Shown piece after piece: positions 1 to 11,557 of a DNA stretch of 64,000 nucleotides (positions within the stretch are counted from its first letter, which is position 1; each line of letters starts with the position of its first letter). The notes beneath the pieces are model-generated. The model had not been told where the DNA came from, did no database searches, and saw nothing but the letters and a program-made list of their open reading frames with translations. This stretch comes from Cyathus striatus. Lineage: Eukaryota; Basidiomycota; Agaricomycetes; Agaricales; Nidulariaceae. Both the position numbers and the translations under genes were made by a program. The DNA is taken from NCBI GenBank assembly GCA_025738555.1, contig JAOVFP010000001.1:3906001-3970000 (forward strand). The letters are read 5' to 3'.

Positions 1-1997
1 TATCTTGTCCATATCTTTGGAGAAATCAATAAAGGTAACTGCGAGAATATTTGATTGCCATAATACAGGAAGCTGATTACTCTGCATGGGTGCAGCTGGT
101 GGTAAAGGACGTGCTGCATTTTGTCATGCTCCAGCAGACAAAGAAAAGCGCAAAGGATCTGATTACTCAGAGTATCCGCTTACTCCTCACGGGGAGATGA
201 TTTTTGCACTCGTACAATCTGGATTGGTCTCTTACCCCAATCGAACGGTATCATTACAATTTTTTGAGACCGTTGCTCGTTATACGGATTTTTTCAAAGT
301 TCGGAAAGAGTGTATCATTCCCACCTTGGAAGCTATGGTTGATGCACGGTCAGTTGTCCAACTATATACGTTTTGATCGACTGTTAACCTTCTCCCTACA
401 GTGGTTTACATAACGACAACTCATCGTTCCGTTCACGATTGTATTACCTCTTTTACAAATTCATAAAAGAAAACCGGAACGAGATTCCGGCAGATATTGT
501 TTTCAACATTGTCGAAAGCATGCGTGACTTACTCCCCATTACGGTGGAGATTTCAGCAGAGCCCGAAGAACCGGATACTGATATTCTGTCAGAAGCAGTC
601 AGGGGATCAACATTCGACTCGCAGTTGTATCTGTACGAGACCGCAGGTATTTTGTGCTCCATCATCTCGCGAACCCCGGAACAACAAGCAAATTTGTTAC
701 TCTCACTTGTAAAGCCGCTTATGGATGAATTATCTGCAAACTTGCAAGTATTTCAGCAAAAAGGAAGTGAAGATCTCATTCCAATTGTCAAGGTGCACCA
801 TATTGTTATGGCGCTGGGCAATATTGCGAAGGGCTTGCCCGATTATCCTAGCACCGTTACAGAGGGATATACCCTGCCTCCGCTGGATGTATTCCGCGAA
901 GTTGCGCAGGCCATCTTGGTTTGTTTAGAAGCTATGAACGTCTTCAAGGTTGTGCGGGATGCCGTGAGTAAGATCATTTGTCGATTGTGATCGAAACTAA
1001 TGTCATCCAGACTCGTTCCGCGTTTGCTCGCATTTTGGCTACTGCAGGACCGACAGTCACAAGTTATATACCTTTGCTTATGGGAAATCTACTTGCACAT
1101 TTTGAGCCCTCCGAACTAGTGGACTTCATGAACTTCATTTCCCTCCTCATTCACAAACTTCAGGTCTGTCTTGAGCCCTTTTATTCCTGATGTGGTATAT
1201 TGATATTTCGACGTGTTTTAATAGCAAGATATGTTCGACGTTCTGGACCAGCTCATTGGTCCGCTGAGCGCTCACATTACTGCCTTACTGTCGCAGCCTG
1301 TCTCAGGCACTGACGACCACCGGGCACATGTAGAAACAAAACGGGCATATATTGCCTTATTGAATAGCATAATGGCTGCTAAATTACAGAGTATATTTAC
1401 TTCAGAACGTAAGTTATATTTCACTGAGCATATGAAGTTGCTGATCATGTACAATAGGTAATTCTTCCGGTCTTGAGGCTCTCATACAGAGTATGCAAGA
1501 ACTGGCGGAGGACGTTTCTGACCCTAGCAGCCAAAAGGCTGCGTTGACATTCTTCAGCCGCTGCGTCTCTATCTGGGGTCAGCCAGTTGCTTCGACATCC
1601 GGACCCGAGAACGGTCAGGTAACCGGTGATGGTCTACCTGGATTTGAGAGGTTTATATACGAGCGCCTTGTCCCAACTGCATTTCGCGTTCCATCTCTAC
1701 CCGAATTTAACCTCAAGGATGGACAAATGATTGTTGTAAGTCCACTTCTATGCCGTAACCGTTGGAAAATTTTACAACATTATCCAGGTTCTTCAAGAAA
1801 TATCTAGTCTTCTCCAAACTATTTGCAAAACAAGAGGTCCAGAAGCTTACAATTACTTTATCTCCGTGTTCCTTCCCTCGCAGAATTGGCCACCTGATAC
1901 GGCACTAGACTTCACTACTAAAATGCGGGATCTGGACGGTAAATCTTTCCGAAAATATTTTACAGATTTAATTCGATCTTCGCGTAACTCTTCATAG
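1..1997 (+). CDS. LOS1: Exportin-T (tRNA nuclear export receptor), C-terminal part
   Basis: Importin-beta-family karyopherin that carries mature tRNA out of the nucleus with Ran-GTP. The 5' part lies outside the window. The spliced exons read continuously: up to 348, 402-963, 1011-1163, 1225-1408, 1458-1735 and 1788-1997. Joining the first two gives the exportin-T hallmark VDARGLHNDNSSFRSRLYYL, followed by FYKFIKENRNEIP. Downstream sequence is all-helical HEAT-type repeat, with no enzymatic motif, as expected for this family. The stop is TAG at 1995-1997, after a short basic tail. Introns are 47-61 bp with GT-AG ends. Recognition rests on remembered exportin-T/XPOT sequence features, not on a search. 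Gene order with CUL3 is tandem, with 318 bp between stop and start. Confidence 0.9.
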
Positions 1998-2315
1998 CAT
2001 ACACTTAGTACTTGTAGAATCATAGTTCAAGTTATTCCCTGTTCCACATTTATATTAGTATATTGTAGCACGCATTTTCATCATAGTTATACTAACGCTT
2101 TCTATATCATTTACGGTCGAAAAGAATATATGTACTTACCAAGTATCACAACAATACTGCGGAGTCCTCCATGCGTATGTACTCTTGATTTTCTAGTGGG
2201 GCGATGAAATACATGGACATACAAGTGGATCTGAGATTCATAAGGTAAGGGAGAAACTTAAGCAAGATTACATTGTCACGGCCAGATACGACGTACACTT
2301 CCTCTCTTCGACATC
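1998..2315. other. Intergenic: LOS1 3' end and CUL3 promoter
   Basis: No open frame of note. The sequence is AT-rich after the LOS1 stop and presumably holds the LOS1 3' UTR and the CUL3 promoter and 5' UTR. I see no clear TATA box close to the CUL3 start. Confidence 0.6.
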
Positions 2316-5260
2316 ATGTCGACTGGTATGATACATGTCTTACATCCCTTCGGATCTTACTCACAAAACGCTGTTAGCTGTGCGTCGGGGAAAGCCCAAA
2401 ATCGTGCGTCATTCGCCTTTGGTCTTGATGCGATCTAATGACCATGTTTCGCTATAGCGGGCACCGAAGAAGGTATATTAATCGTATGACTGCATATCTA
2501 TCTCCTAATAATATCTCCACCTAGCATGGCCCAGAATTTTCTGTGGATAAGACCTGGAGAGATTTGGCAAATAATATCCGAGAGATTCAAAATCATAATG
2601 CCTCAAACTTATCTTTCGAAGAAAACCATAGATTCGCGTATAATATGGTTCTGCACAAAGAGGGGGAGATGCTGTATAAAGGTGTCGTTGGGCTAGTTGC
2701 AGAAAACTTGGAGAAGCTTGCAAAGGAGCAAATCATACCCACTTTCCCGTCAGGTGGCATCAACGATCCAATCCAACGAAGTCAGGCGGGAGAATTATTG
2801 CTGAAAGCAGTCAGGAATGTATGGGATGATCACACGAGCAGTATGATAAAGTTGGGTCAAATATTGAAGTATATGGTGCGTAGTAATTGTGTGGTTTTTT
2901 GTCCAGTGGCGTGACCGTTATACATAGGATCGTGTCTATACCAAGTCTGCCAATGTCCCTGGAACATGGGAGAAAGGACTGGAACTATTTTTGAAACATA
3001 TCATACGTCCTCCAATAAAGGATCATCTCATTACTGCAATCTTGAATCAAGTACAATTCGAGAGAGATGGGCACGTCATTAACAGGTCGGCTGTTAAAGG
3101 GTGCGTAGACGTCATGTTGACTTTGGAGGTTGATAACTTTGGAACGAGCGTGTACAAACGCGACTTTGAACCCTCATTTCTTCGTGAAAGTGAACACTTC
3201 TACAAAAGCGAAGGTGAACGACTGCTCAATTCGTGCGATGCATCAGAGTTCCTGCAGCAAGTAAGTGTAATATTACTGACTATTTTATTGAGCTTAGCAT
3301 GTGCCACACACAGGTTGAGAAACGCTTTATATCGGAAGATTCTCGAATACATCACTATCTTTCAAGACAGTCAGGTCCAGCTGTCGGAAACATTCTCAAG
3401 AACAACCTCGTTACGTCGCATTTATCGACAGTTATCGCGCTGAGAAATTCAGGGCTCGACGTCATGCTCGATACGGACAAGACCCAAGATCTTGGCACAC
3501 TATATCGACTATCGATTATGGTTCCTACTGGCTTATCCACTCTAAAACGCGCTCTAAAAGATTCCATAGCCAGGCGGGGAAAAGAAATTAATGATGTGTC
3601 ATTAGGCGCCGGAACGGCTGATGCAGAAGTGGATGATGAGGCAGCGGAAGGAGATCCCAGAAAGAAAGGCAAACTTAAGGCTCGTACACCAAATATTGGT
3701 ATACAGCCAGCTATCAACTGGGTGCAAGACGTTCTTTATCTCAAGGACAAGTTCGATTCGGTGTGGAAGAGCGCTTTTCAGAAGGACAGAGACCTTGAAA
3801 GCGCTCTTAACGAGGTATGCACGCACATTGGTTACCTGCCATTGGCAACGTTAAATATCTACTTGCTTATTAATTAGGCATTCGAATCATTCATCAACTT
3901 GAATGAGAAGTCTCCCGAATTTATATCGCTCTTCATAGATGACCATCTTAAACGCGGACTCAAAGGCGTACGTTCAGCAAACCCAAGTCTCATGAATTTT
4001 CCTGACGCTTCTAATACTTTAGAAAACAGACGCTGAAGTGGACACCGTTCTCGACAAGACAATCACCGTCTTCCGGTATATTACGGAGAAAGACGTCTTC
4101 GAGCGATACTACAAAGGGCATCTTGCGAAGCGCCTTTTGCTGGGACGCTCAGTATCAGATGATGCTGAGCGAGGCATGCTTGCGAAGCTTAAGATCGAAT
4201 GCGGTTACCAGTTTACTCAGAAATTAGAAGGGATGTTCCACGATATTAAACTTTCGGCGGATACTATGCAAGCATATCAGTCATATTTAGAAAAGACTAC
4301 AGTAAGTCTGGTTACTGTTACGTGAAAGGTTGCTGAGGTTCTTCAAGGCCCCAGATATCGATATCAGTGTGACGGTTATGACATCTACATTCTGGCCCAT
4401 GAGTCACTCAGCATCACCCTGCAATATGCCAGCTGAACTTCTAAAAACAACGAAGTCTTTTGAGCAATTCTATCTCTCGAGACATTCTGGGAGGCGTTTA
4501 ACGTGGCAACCGGCCCTTGGCAATGCTGATGTTCGAGTACAGTTCAAGACACGAAACCATGACTTGAATATATCCACATTTGCACTCGTTATCCTTCTTC
4601 TTTTCCAGGACCTTTCAGACGGTGAATTTTTGACCTATTCTGTAAGTTTCTCTTCATATACGCTCAGATCACTCCCTTACCATATAAAAGGAAATCAAAG
4701 AAGCATCTGGGATCGAGGAACTGGAGCTCAAACGACATCTTCAATCACTAGCATGTGCGAAATTCAAGGTATTGAAAAAACACCCGCCAGGTCGTGACGT
4801 CGACACTGGGGATTCTTTCTCATTCAATAACGATTTCTCAGCGCCTATGCAGAAGATAAAAATCAGTACTGTATCTTCAAAGGTGGAGAATAACGAGGAG
4901 CGGAAGGAGACGAGAGATCGCATCGATGAGGAGCGAAAACATCAAATGGAGGCGAGTTTTCTGATTGCCCTCTCTTTAAACTTTTGGGAATAGCGCTGAC
5001 GCTGTCGGGCTAGGCGTGCATTGTTCGTATCATGAAAGACCGCAAGCACATGACGCACAATGACCTTGTTAACGAAGTGACTCGCCAGTTAGCTAGTCGG
5101 TTTAATCCTGATCCGCTTGCTATTAAAAAGCGAATTGAGGGATTGATAGAGGTGGGTGTTCACTTCATATATTCTTCGGTCTCTTTTTGAGATAGGTTCT
5201 TAGAGAGAATACTTGGAGCGCTGCGATGATCGTAAATCATATAACTATCTAGTAAGTTAA
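2316..5260 (+). CDS. CUL3: Cullin-3, scaffold of BTB-Cul3-RING ubiquitin ligases
   Basis: Scaffold that bridges BTB substrate adaptors and the RING protein Rbx1. A 10-nt first exon (2316-2325) spliced to 2378-2403 and then to 2525 gives [23 protein letters not shown], a good match to cullin-3 N-termini. Further exons: 2525-2875, 2928-3260, 3314-3814, 3878-3967, 4023-4311, 4348-4641, 4691-4951, 5014-5151 and 5204-5260. The cullin body includes [21 protein letters not shown], then the cullin-homology block with [20 protein letters not shown]. The C-terminal winged-helix segment has the neddylation region [17 protein letters not shown]; the acceptor lysine should be the K in IMKDRK. The protein ends YNYLVS. 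The intron at 4952-5013 begins GC rather than GT. The 10-nt first exon is the least certain part of the model. Confidence 0.93.
4952..5013 (+). other. GC-AG intron in CUL3
   Basis: The exon ends ATGGAG and the intron starts GCGAGT, ending CTAG before GCGTGC. Using the only nearby GT (at 4956) puts the conserved [12 protein letters not shown] exon out of frame and into a stop, so the GC donor is needed to keep the neddylation region. Confidence 0.75.
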
Positions 5261-5550
5261 CGGCCGTAAACTGGTTGGCTGTAGCATATCGATAACGAAA
5301 TCCACAGGCATAACTTCCAGGTTGTATAATTAGCAAGACTATGTATGTACCATATCATGATTATTGACCGAAATAGTCGGAACCATAATGACATGCCTTT
5401 GCCATGAATATATATCCATGTTAGTCTATCACAATACTGGGATAATCATCGAAGGATTATGCATATACCCCATCCATTGTGATTATTACACCAGTCGAAA
5501 GGCAGTTTTTTTTTACAAAATAAATATATTAAAAGAGTATCTAGTACACA

Positions 5551-7136
5551 TTATAACTCATCATGTGTACCACTAGAAGACTGGAAGGCTTCGACCAACT
5601 CTGTGAATAGGAAGTCAATTACTTGTAGATACTATCGAAATGAAAACCCACTCCTCCGCATCTGCGGTGTTATATCCATTGGTAATACAACGTTGTATTC
5701 CACAAATAGGTCGCCGTGCGTTGAATGCCCGTGTATTGGCATCCCCTCTCCTTTAATAGTTTGTACAAATCCTGGTTGTGTAACCCCGTTCCTTGTTAAT
5801 GTCACTGTGTGTCCATCTAAATGGGTAAGATTCCGCTCGAAGCCCAGTAATGCCTAAAAAAAGCTAATTCAGCAACATTATTGGAGAAAAACACACTGAC
5901 AAACCTCGTCAACGCCGATAGTTTCTTTCCAATATAAACTGCTCTCTTTCCTTCTCCAGCTACCTTTCTCCTTCTTGCTCCTCACCCTCAAAACAACATC
6001 ACCTGCTTCCCAATCAGGGCTCTCATCAGCCTCGCCCTCAAACACAACTTCATGACCCTCTGGCATGCCAGGAGGAATATCCAGTGTATAATGTGCTGTA
6101 TGATCAATGACTTTGTTTCCGCCACAATGAGGGCATACTTTCTTGATCACCTTCCCGCGACCGCCGCATTCGTTACATGTCACTTGGCTCTGAGCGAACA
6201 TCCCAGGGAATATCTAAAGACACATGGATAAGGTGTACAAACCGGGAGTAGTCCATAAGCCCACCTGTTGCTTAACGAGCTTCACACCTGCACCATTACA
6301 TGATGAGCATGTATGTATATCGCCATCAGAAGCGGCTCCAGAGCCTCTACAATGGTCACATAGAATGCGCTTCTTAATCATGAACTACGAAATAAACATG
6401 AGCTACCAGATAAATTCGGGTATCGGATAGACGTACATCAATGCTTGCACCCTTATACATGTCTGCCAATTGCACCTCAAATTCCGTAAGGGAAGAAGGT
6501 CCGCGACGCGCCTGCTGCGCTTGGACTGAGATGGAAATGCGTCAACTAGAGAAGCACAATATAGCATATCACTTACAACCATGACCAAAGAAATTTTGAA
6601 ACATGTCGAATGGATTAGGTTGGTGTTGACCACCTTCGTGAGCCTTTAGTCCCTCCTATAAGCATCTTGTTAGTAACTGGAGGCAAGGGTGATAGAGTAA
6701 CCAAAAGGCAAATGAATGGGCAGTCTCTAGGATAAAGTTGCAAGGATGACGCGTCCTTACCTCTCCATGGCGGTCATATATTTGGCGTTTATCAGTATCT
6801 GAGAGGACCTCATACGCTAGACATGTTGTTATAATTATGATAACTTATGAGGTGTGTCAATAGACATACCACGGGCAATTTGCACGAATTTATCCTCTGC
6901 ATCTGGGTCTTTATTCTTGTCCGGATGAAACTTTTTGCTCAGTCTCTTGTAAGCTTGTCTAATGTCTCTCTCTGAAGCAGATTTGTGCACTAGAGTTAGT
7001 TCAATGTTAGTCATTTGCAAGTGCTGACAGCATGACCTAGAGTGAGGTACTGACCATCTAGAATTTTGTAATAATCAGTGGCTGCGACAACAATACCAAT
7101 GACAAGAAATAATATAAGGAATGGAGAGGGAAACAT
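5551..7136 (-). CDS. SCJ1: ER-luminal DnaJ (Hsp40) co-chaperone with HDEL retention signal
   Basis: J-protein partner of the ER Hsp70 Kar2/BiP. It starts at 7136 with a hydrophobic signal peptide (MFPSPFLILFLVIGIVVAAT), then the J domain DYYKILDVHKSASERD with the HPD motif in KKFHPDKNKD. A short G/F segment (GQHQPNPFDMFQNFFGHG) follows. The zinc-finger region has four CxxC units: CDHCRGSG, CSSCNGAG, CNECGGRG and CPHCGG. The C-terminal substrate-binding domain contains LDIPPGMPEGHEVVFEGEADE. The last exon is easy to miss: splicing from just after MRR (about 5646) to about 5594 gives KLVEAFQSSSGTHDEL and a stop at 5551-5553. Without that splice the frame ends at 5632 and loses the retention signal. 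It shares a 295-bp divergent promoter with the next gene. Confidence 0.9.
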
Positions 7137-7431
7137 AGGGAATGATAGGGGAAATGTTACAAGCAAAGCACTGTGCTGGCTTCACTTTCGACGACTTGTA
7201 AACTTCTCGGTTCTGAAGCAGTATTGAATGACATACGTGTCCGATCGTGTGTCCTCCGTTCGGCTGATCAGCATCACATGACTCGTGTCCATCAGAGCCT
7301 TCCGACGTCCGTCGTCGTGTTGGGTGGCAGCGAGCAGCGCCGAGCACCGCGTCCGCCCCCCTCTCAAACCTCGCATATAACTATTTTCATCAGAGTGGGC
7401 CACTCCCTCGCGCTCCATCTCTCTCCTTAAC
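7137..7431. promoter_or_regulatory. Shared divergent promoter, SCJ1-like and mitochondrial-type gene
   Basis: This 295-bp segment separates two start codons facing away from each other, so both promoters and 5' UTRs must lie here. It is relatively GC-rich in the middle (around 7310-7360). I see no clear TATA box. Confidence 0.6.
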
Positions 7432-9071
7432 ATGCTCTCTAAACGAATATGTCGTGTTTCACCGCTTAGGGTGTCACTTCGTCGAAGTTTCTCGGAGCCT
7501 ACAGCTACCTATCCCTTTCGCAAGCTCCAAGGTCGAACAGTTAGCACGGCTGCTATATATTTGCTGACTTATTCATTCAGCACTCCCGTTTTCTGTTTCG
7601 ATGGAAGAGGCTATCCGTGTCATGGGTCCTATCGCAGCGACTATATGCGGGGATAAAATGCTCGCCTCCATTGCAGCGCGTTACCTTCCGGGCCTTGGCT
7701 TTGAGGCAAATGCAATACAGCCAATTCGTATTACTCCTGTATACTTTCCAGTTTGGCGTCTTTCCGCGGAATTAAGGGCAGAAATAAAACATGAGGGAAC
7801 AGAGGTGAGCTACAATCACATTAACTTACACTTATCTAAGGCTCCTCATTCCGACAATGCTAGCGCATGGGAACTGTTCAGCTTGATAATACGTGCGTAA
7901 AACCTCATGCCATGTTAAAATATTTCTAAAACACCATAGTTATATTCCAGGTAAATATTACGCTCTCGTAAAGGCTAGTATATCTTATGATGGAGCAATA
8001 CAGGTTCCGACTTCAAAGTAATATCTAGCGTCAACGTAGCTTCATTTGCAGATTCGCGTGATTTGGTTCCTTTTAATGAGGAAATGAAAACGTATGGCGG
8101 TTCGGAAGTAGCTTGCATCCCATTTAATATCTCCCCCTTTCCGCTTCTCGACATTGTACGCAATCTATCATACACGAATGCGAGGATGTCTGAGAATATC
8201 TCATTTACACCTTCTACCGTGGAGCCAAATTTGGTGATTATTTTGTTTACACTGCTACATCTCCGCTGAGCCACGAACAGGTAGCAGCATACCCTATCTT
8301 AGTACCTCTGTGGCTGGCACAATACAGGTTTGGCGGACAAGAAGGAGAAAGAGAAATATATCATACATGCTTTGTGGGTGCCTATCAAAGATCGGTAGGT
8401 ATTTCACTGTCTGTTATAACGAGTACTGCTTATATTTGACCAGCTTCCCGTTGTCTCAGAGCCTATCCCTACTGGTATTGAATGGGCAGACGCACTCCGC
8501 GAAGCGCTCGAAGGCGTGGGGCTGGATCATTTTACGAAAGACACTGCCATTGTTATGGGACAAATTCAAGACTTTGTGAACGTTCGATCGGTGTCCCTCG
8601 TCCCTTCGGAAGATGTCGTAGATGCCGTAGAAGAGTGGCTGGAAGAAGCTATTAAATCTCCGGGTGCTCTCAAAGAACTGGCCCGGTCCAGCCCTGGGAT
8701 TATAACTGACGAAGATCTCCGCATTAGGGCTGCCACGGAGCAAGAGTTATCACAAGTGGATAATTGGCTGCATCTCGGTGAAGCTGCTTCAAGAATAGAA
8801 AAGGCACTTGAGGTTTGTAAATCTTTCCCTGGGAATAGCTGTATTATACCTATTCATGCGTCTCTAGCTTATTTCGACATTCAAAATGGATCCCCATGCC
8901 AAGATGCTCGCACTTGGTCCTGGAATAAAGAAAGGGCAAAGTATCGATGAGAGTATCGCTATGTTAAAGGCAAATGCCAGGGACCTCGAAGACCAGCACC
9001 AAAAAACTATACCGTCGTGGTGGAAGGAGTGGAAGCAGCGGTCTGGCGCGAAATTGGATAATCAGTCATAA
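7432..9071 (+). CDS. Conserved fungal protein of unknown function, probable mitochondrial import signal
   Basis: The N-terminus, MLSKRICRVSPLRVSLRRSF, is rich in Arg, Ser and Leu with almost no acidic residues, like a mitochondrial presequence. Exon joins I can follow: KLQ to ALPFSVSMEEAIRVMG (intron about 7532-7580), then GTE to RMGTVQLDNTYIPGKYY, then SDFKVISSVNVASFADSRDLVPFNEEM. Next come VACIPFNISPFPLLDIVRNL and, after another intron, VAAYPILVPLWLAQYRFGG. The C-terminal part is acidic and helical (DVVDAVEEWLEEAIKS) and ends KLDNQS at 9071. The pattern resembles a family of basidiomycete hypothetical proteins I recall, with no assigned reaction. I see no known catalytic motif. The exon junctions between 7800 and 8050 are the weakest. 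Function should be taken as unknown. Confidence 0.7.
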
Positions 9072-9791
9072 TCTTGAATATTCTTCGGTTACGCTTCGAA
9101 CTAACGCAGAGTAAACTGGTGGCTACGGCACAGGTACTCGTCCGGCCAGGTTTAGTTCCCTAGTAATGTGGTATCCTTTCATGAGCATCATATATCACAG
9201 ATTAAGGTTAAACGTACGGATGGTCAGCTAATTGAGGACCTACAAAAGTAATACCTACGCTCGCTATATTCGTTCCAAGGTTATCTGGAATCCTTGTAAA
9301 TAATATGGATAGTTTTATGCGTTAAGAACATAGATTGTGCGCGCTAGTAAATTACCTATTTTAAAGATATTTTTCGACGGTTGATGAACTGACATTTTCG
9401 TTGTCGTTTTAAAGATAAGTAGCTTTATTTGAAGATCATAAAATCAATCCCGTCCTACTCCATCGTAAATCAACGTTCCTAAGGGGAAAGCTCCATGCTA
9501 TCATACTTTACTATTTGGTTACAACTTTGCATAGACAATGTACACAAAAGTACAGAGTTCGTGCATTATCTCGTTATCGTCCAAAGGAATGTCCCTAATG
9601 AGATTCTAAATGGCGGATCGCGGCAGCGGCTATTTGCTGGACCATGTAGACAGGTAAATGGTTACAGGGTATGAAATCGTCAGGTATTAATTGATGTACA
9701 ATGGAGCCATCTGTTTCTTTGCCTGACTTAAAGGACACTTTTAAAAAAGAGCAAAGGTCAAGCTAGGACAGAGAGCTACTTACGCAAGGAA
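9072..9791. other. Intergenic, no gene seen
   Basis: AT-rich spacer between a plus-strand and a minus-strand gene 3' end. No frame above 60 codons and no repeat structure that I can see. It probably holds both 3' UTRs. Confidence 0.6.
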
Positions 9792-10085
9792 TTAATCGTG
9801 CCTAGATGGTTTTACGGTGCTTGGCATCACTATACCCGGCTCTTGAAGAACAGGGAGTAGGTCTGGCAGTAACAATTTATCGACGAAGTCCTGGCTCTCC
9901 TGCTTTATAGCTTGCAGCCCACTATTCAGCAGGACATCATTATCTGCGAGAACTGCGGAAGGCACTGGGCCAGGAAATATATGGACGACGTTAAAGCCCT
10001 GTTCTGTTGGCGCTACCGCTGGGGGGAAGGGGAAAGCTTGAGTAAAGGTGGCAAGTGCGATGGTGAGCAGTAGGGATTTGAGCAT
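9792..10085 (-). CDS. Small secreted protein, 97 residues, unknown function
   Basis: Single exon starting with a clear secretory signal peptide, MLKSLLLTIALATFTQA, with likely cleavage before FPFPPAVAP. The mature part is about 80 residues, has no cysteines, and is hydrophobic with prolines (HIFPGPVPSAVLADNDVLL, then LLLPDLLPVLQEPG). It ends KPSRHD. It lies near two larger secreted repeat proteins on the same strand (12078 and 14268) and, like them, is leucine-rich and cysteine-free, but I see no convincing shared motif. Cysteine-free small secreted proteins of this kind are usually surface-active or effector-like; that is a guess. Confidence 0.6.
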   Translation of the reverse strand: MLKSLLLTIALATFTQAFPFPPAVAPTEQGFNVVHIFPGPVPSAVLADNDVLLNSGLQAIKQESQDFVDKLLLPDLLPVLQEPGIVMPSTVKPSRHD

Positions 10086-11189
10086 GTTTACAGGATAATA
10101 GCCGGTGGGGACGTTGAGTCTGCGCTTGCACCTTTAGTAGCTCTTCATATAGTTGGAGGTGTTGAAAGCTGTTTGACCCCAGATCGTAAAAAGGATACCT
10201 TAGACGTGGATATAAAGTGTGACCCTCTTCAAAGAGTATCGGAAGAAGGGGGATTTACAAAGGGGAATACTACTTCTGTTTTATATCCGCGCCTTACTTG
10301 TGTATTCCGTACCTGGAGGCTAATGCGGGTGTACACCATGGTGGAGCCGTACCACACAGCGCCTGATGTTCTTTCTTGATCAAGGTAATGAGACCGAGCC
10401 CCTGTGAAATCGAATGTGTAGCAGAGGCTTTCGATATTCCTAGCAGAACAACTACTCTGTGTCTTTGTGAGATAATACATGGTGCCAGGATAGTACGTTG
10501 TACTAGGATTTCACAGCGGACGAGGCAGCATTAGCAAATGAACTGAGCTGCGAGCAGACAGATCAGTGTTTGAGCGCGGAACAATAAGTATGTGGGAAAT
10601 GGACTCCCCTCTAGGGGACGGGTACTCAACAGAACAAATTGATAACTTAGAATACATGGGAGAACGGAGGAGGGGAGAGTGGGAAGGGGGCGGGAAGGAC
10701 AGTAGATAGACCAAATGCCGCACATGTAAAGTCCAACATGGGGCTTGCGCCAGAGGACGCTAAACTTGACTCAAAAAAAAAAAAAAAAAAAAAGTGGGAA
10801 ATGGAGCAACAACGACCCTCCCCATTCTATTTGAAGACATGAATCCCATGGGGATCCCTAGCTATCCCTAGGTGCTATCGGTTACGTCCAAGTTTGAGCA
10901 GAGTTTGAGGCGACTGATAATAAGTCCTTTGAGTCTTATAAGTATAGTAGTGGTGTGGATGAATCAAATTCAGAACGACAATTATAAATAAACCTACATT
11001 TATTTCGTGGGAATTGTCTATCCCGCCGAGTGCTGACGCGCTGACGACTAACAATTCTAATTTAAGAAAGTGTAATAACTCCTCCCGCTCGTCTGCTTGC
11101 CTTGTAACTACTTCACGAAAAGGGACCACCAACCCGTCTTCCACGGTAGAGAACAGTACATATTCTAGCTTAAGGGTCCCTTCCATATA
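10086..11189. other. Intergenic with a poly-A tract
   Basis: Mostly unremarkable noncoding sequence. It contains an uninterrupted run of 21 A at 10773-10793. An open minus-strand frame at 10875-11186 ends against the MDM35 start and is not supported as a gene. The right end must contain the MDM35 promoter. Confidence 0.55.
10773..10793 (+). repeat. A(21) homopolymer
   Basis: Twenty-one consecutive A residues between CTTGACTC and GTGGGAA. This could be a simple nucleosome-depleting tract or the tail of an old retroposed sequence. I found no target-site duplication on a quick reading. Confidence 0.95.
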
Positions 11190-11557
11190 ATGGCAGATAG
11201 CTTAACTCCCCAGTGCACTCCTCTCAAGCATGAATATGACACATGCTTCAATGCGTGGTTCGAAGGCTATTTAGAACCTGCAGTTGCCGCATCTTCCTCT
11301 CCTGAGAAACGCTCGGAGTATTCCAAGCAGAAGGCTGACGAGTTCCAACAAAAATGCGGGAATGTCTGGAGGAGTTATCGCGAATGCGTGCAGGTTTGTG
11401 TTTAAACTTACTTAAATTTGTACATAGCACTTACCGTACATTACATAAGAACGCACTGAAAGAAAAGGGGCTGGACGCACTGCTACAACAAGCAAGAGAG
11501 GAGCATCCCTTAGCTGAGCCTCCTGTAGTCACTAACGAACCTTCGAACAAGTCGTAA
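11190..11557 (+). CDS. MDM35: Mdm35/TRIAP1-type twin CX9C intermembrane-space protein
   Basis: Partner of Ups1/Ups2 (PRELI) phospholipid-transfer proteins in the mitochondrial intermembrane space. It begins MADSLTPQCTPLKHEYDTC and carries two CX9C motifs, C-TPLKHEYDT-C and C-GNVWRSYRE-C, the disulfide pairs oxidised by Mia40. One intron (about 11395-11449) lies just after the second motif, joining ECVQ to NALKEKGLDALLQQ. The total is about 104 residues, slightly longer than yeast Mdm35 because of an acidic tail ending NEPSNKS. There is no presequence, as expected for the Mia40 route. Confidence 0.92.

Noticed and set aside
7173..7433. Overlapping 83-90-codon frames in the divergent promoter at 7137-7431
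   Set aside because: They cover the shared promoter, contain no motifs and conflict with two supported gene starts.
10875..11186. 103-codon minus-strand frame starting a few bases from the MDM35 start
   Set aside because: No room for either promoter, no recognisable domain, and the second half is AT-rich filler (HPHHYYTYKTQRTYY).
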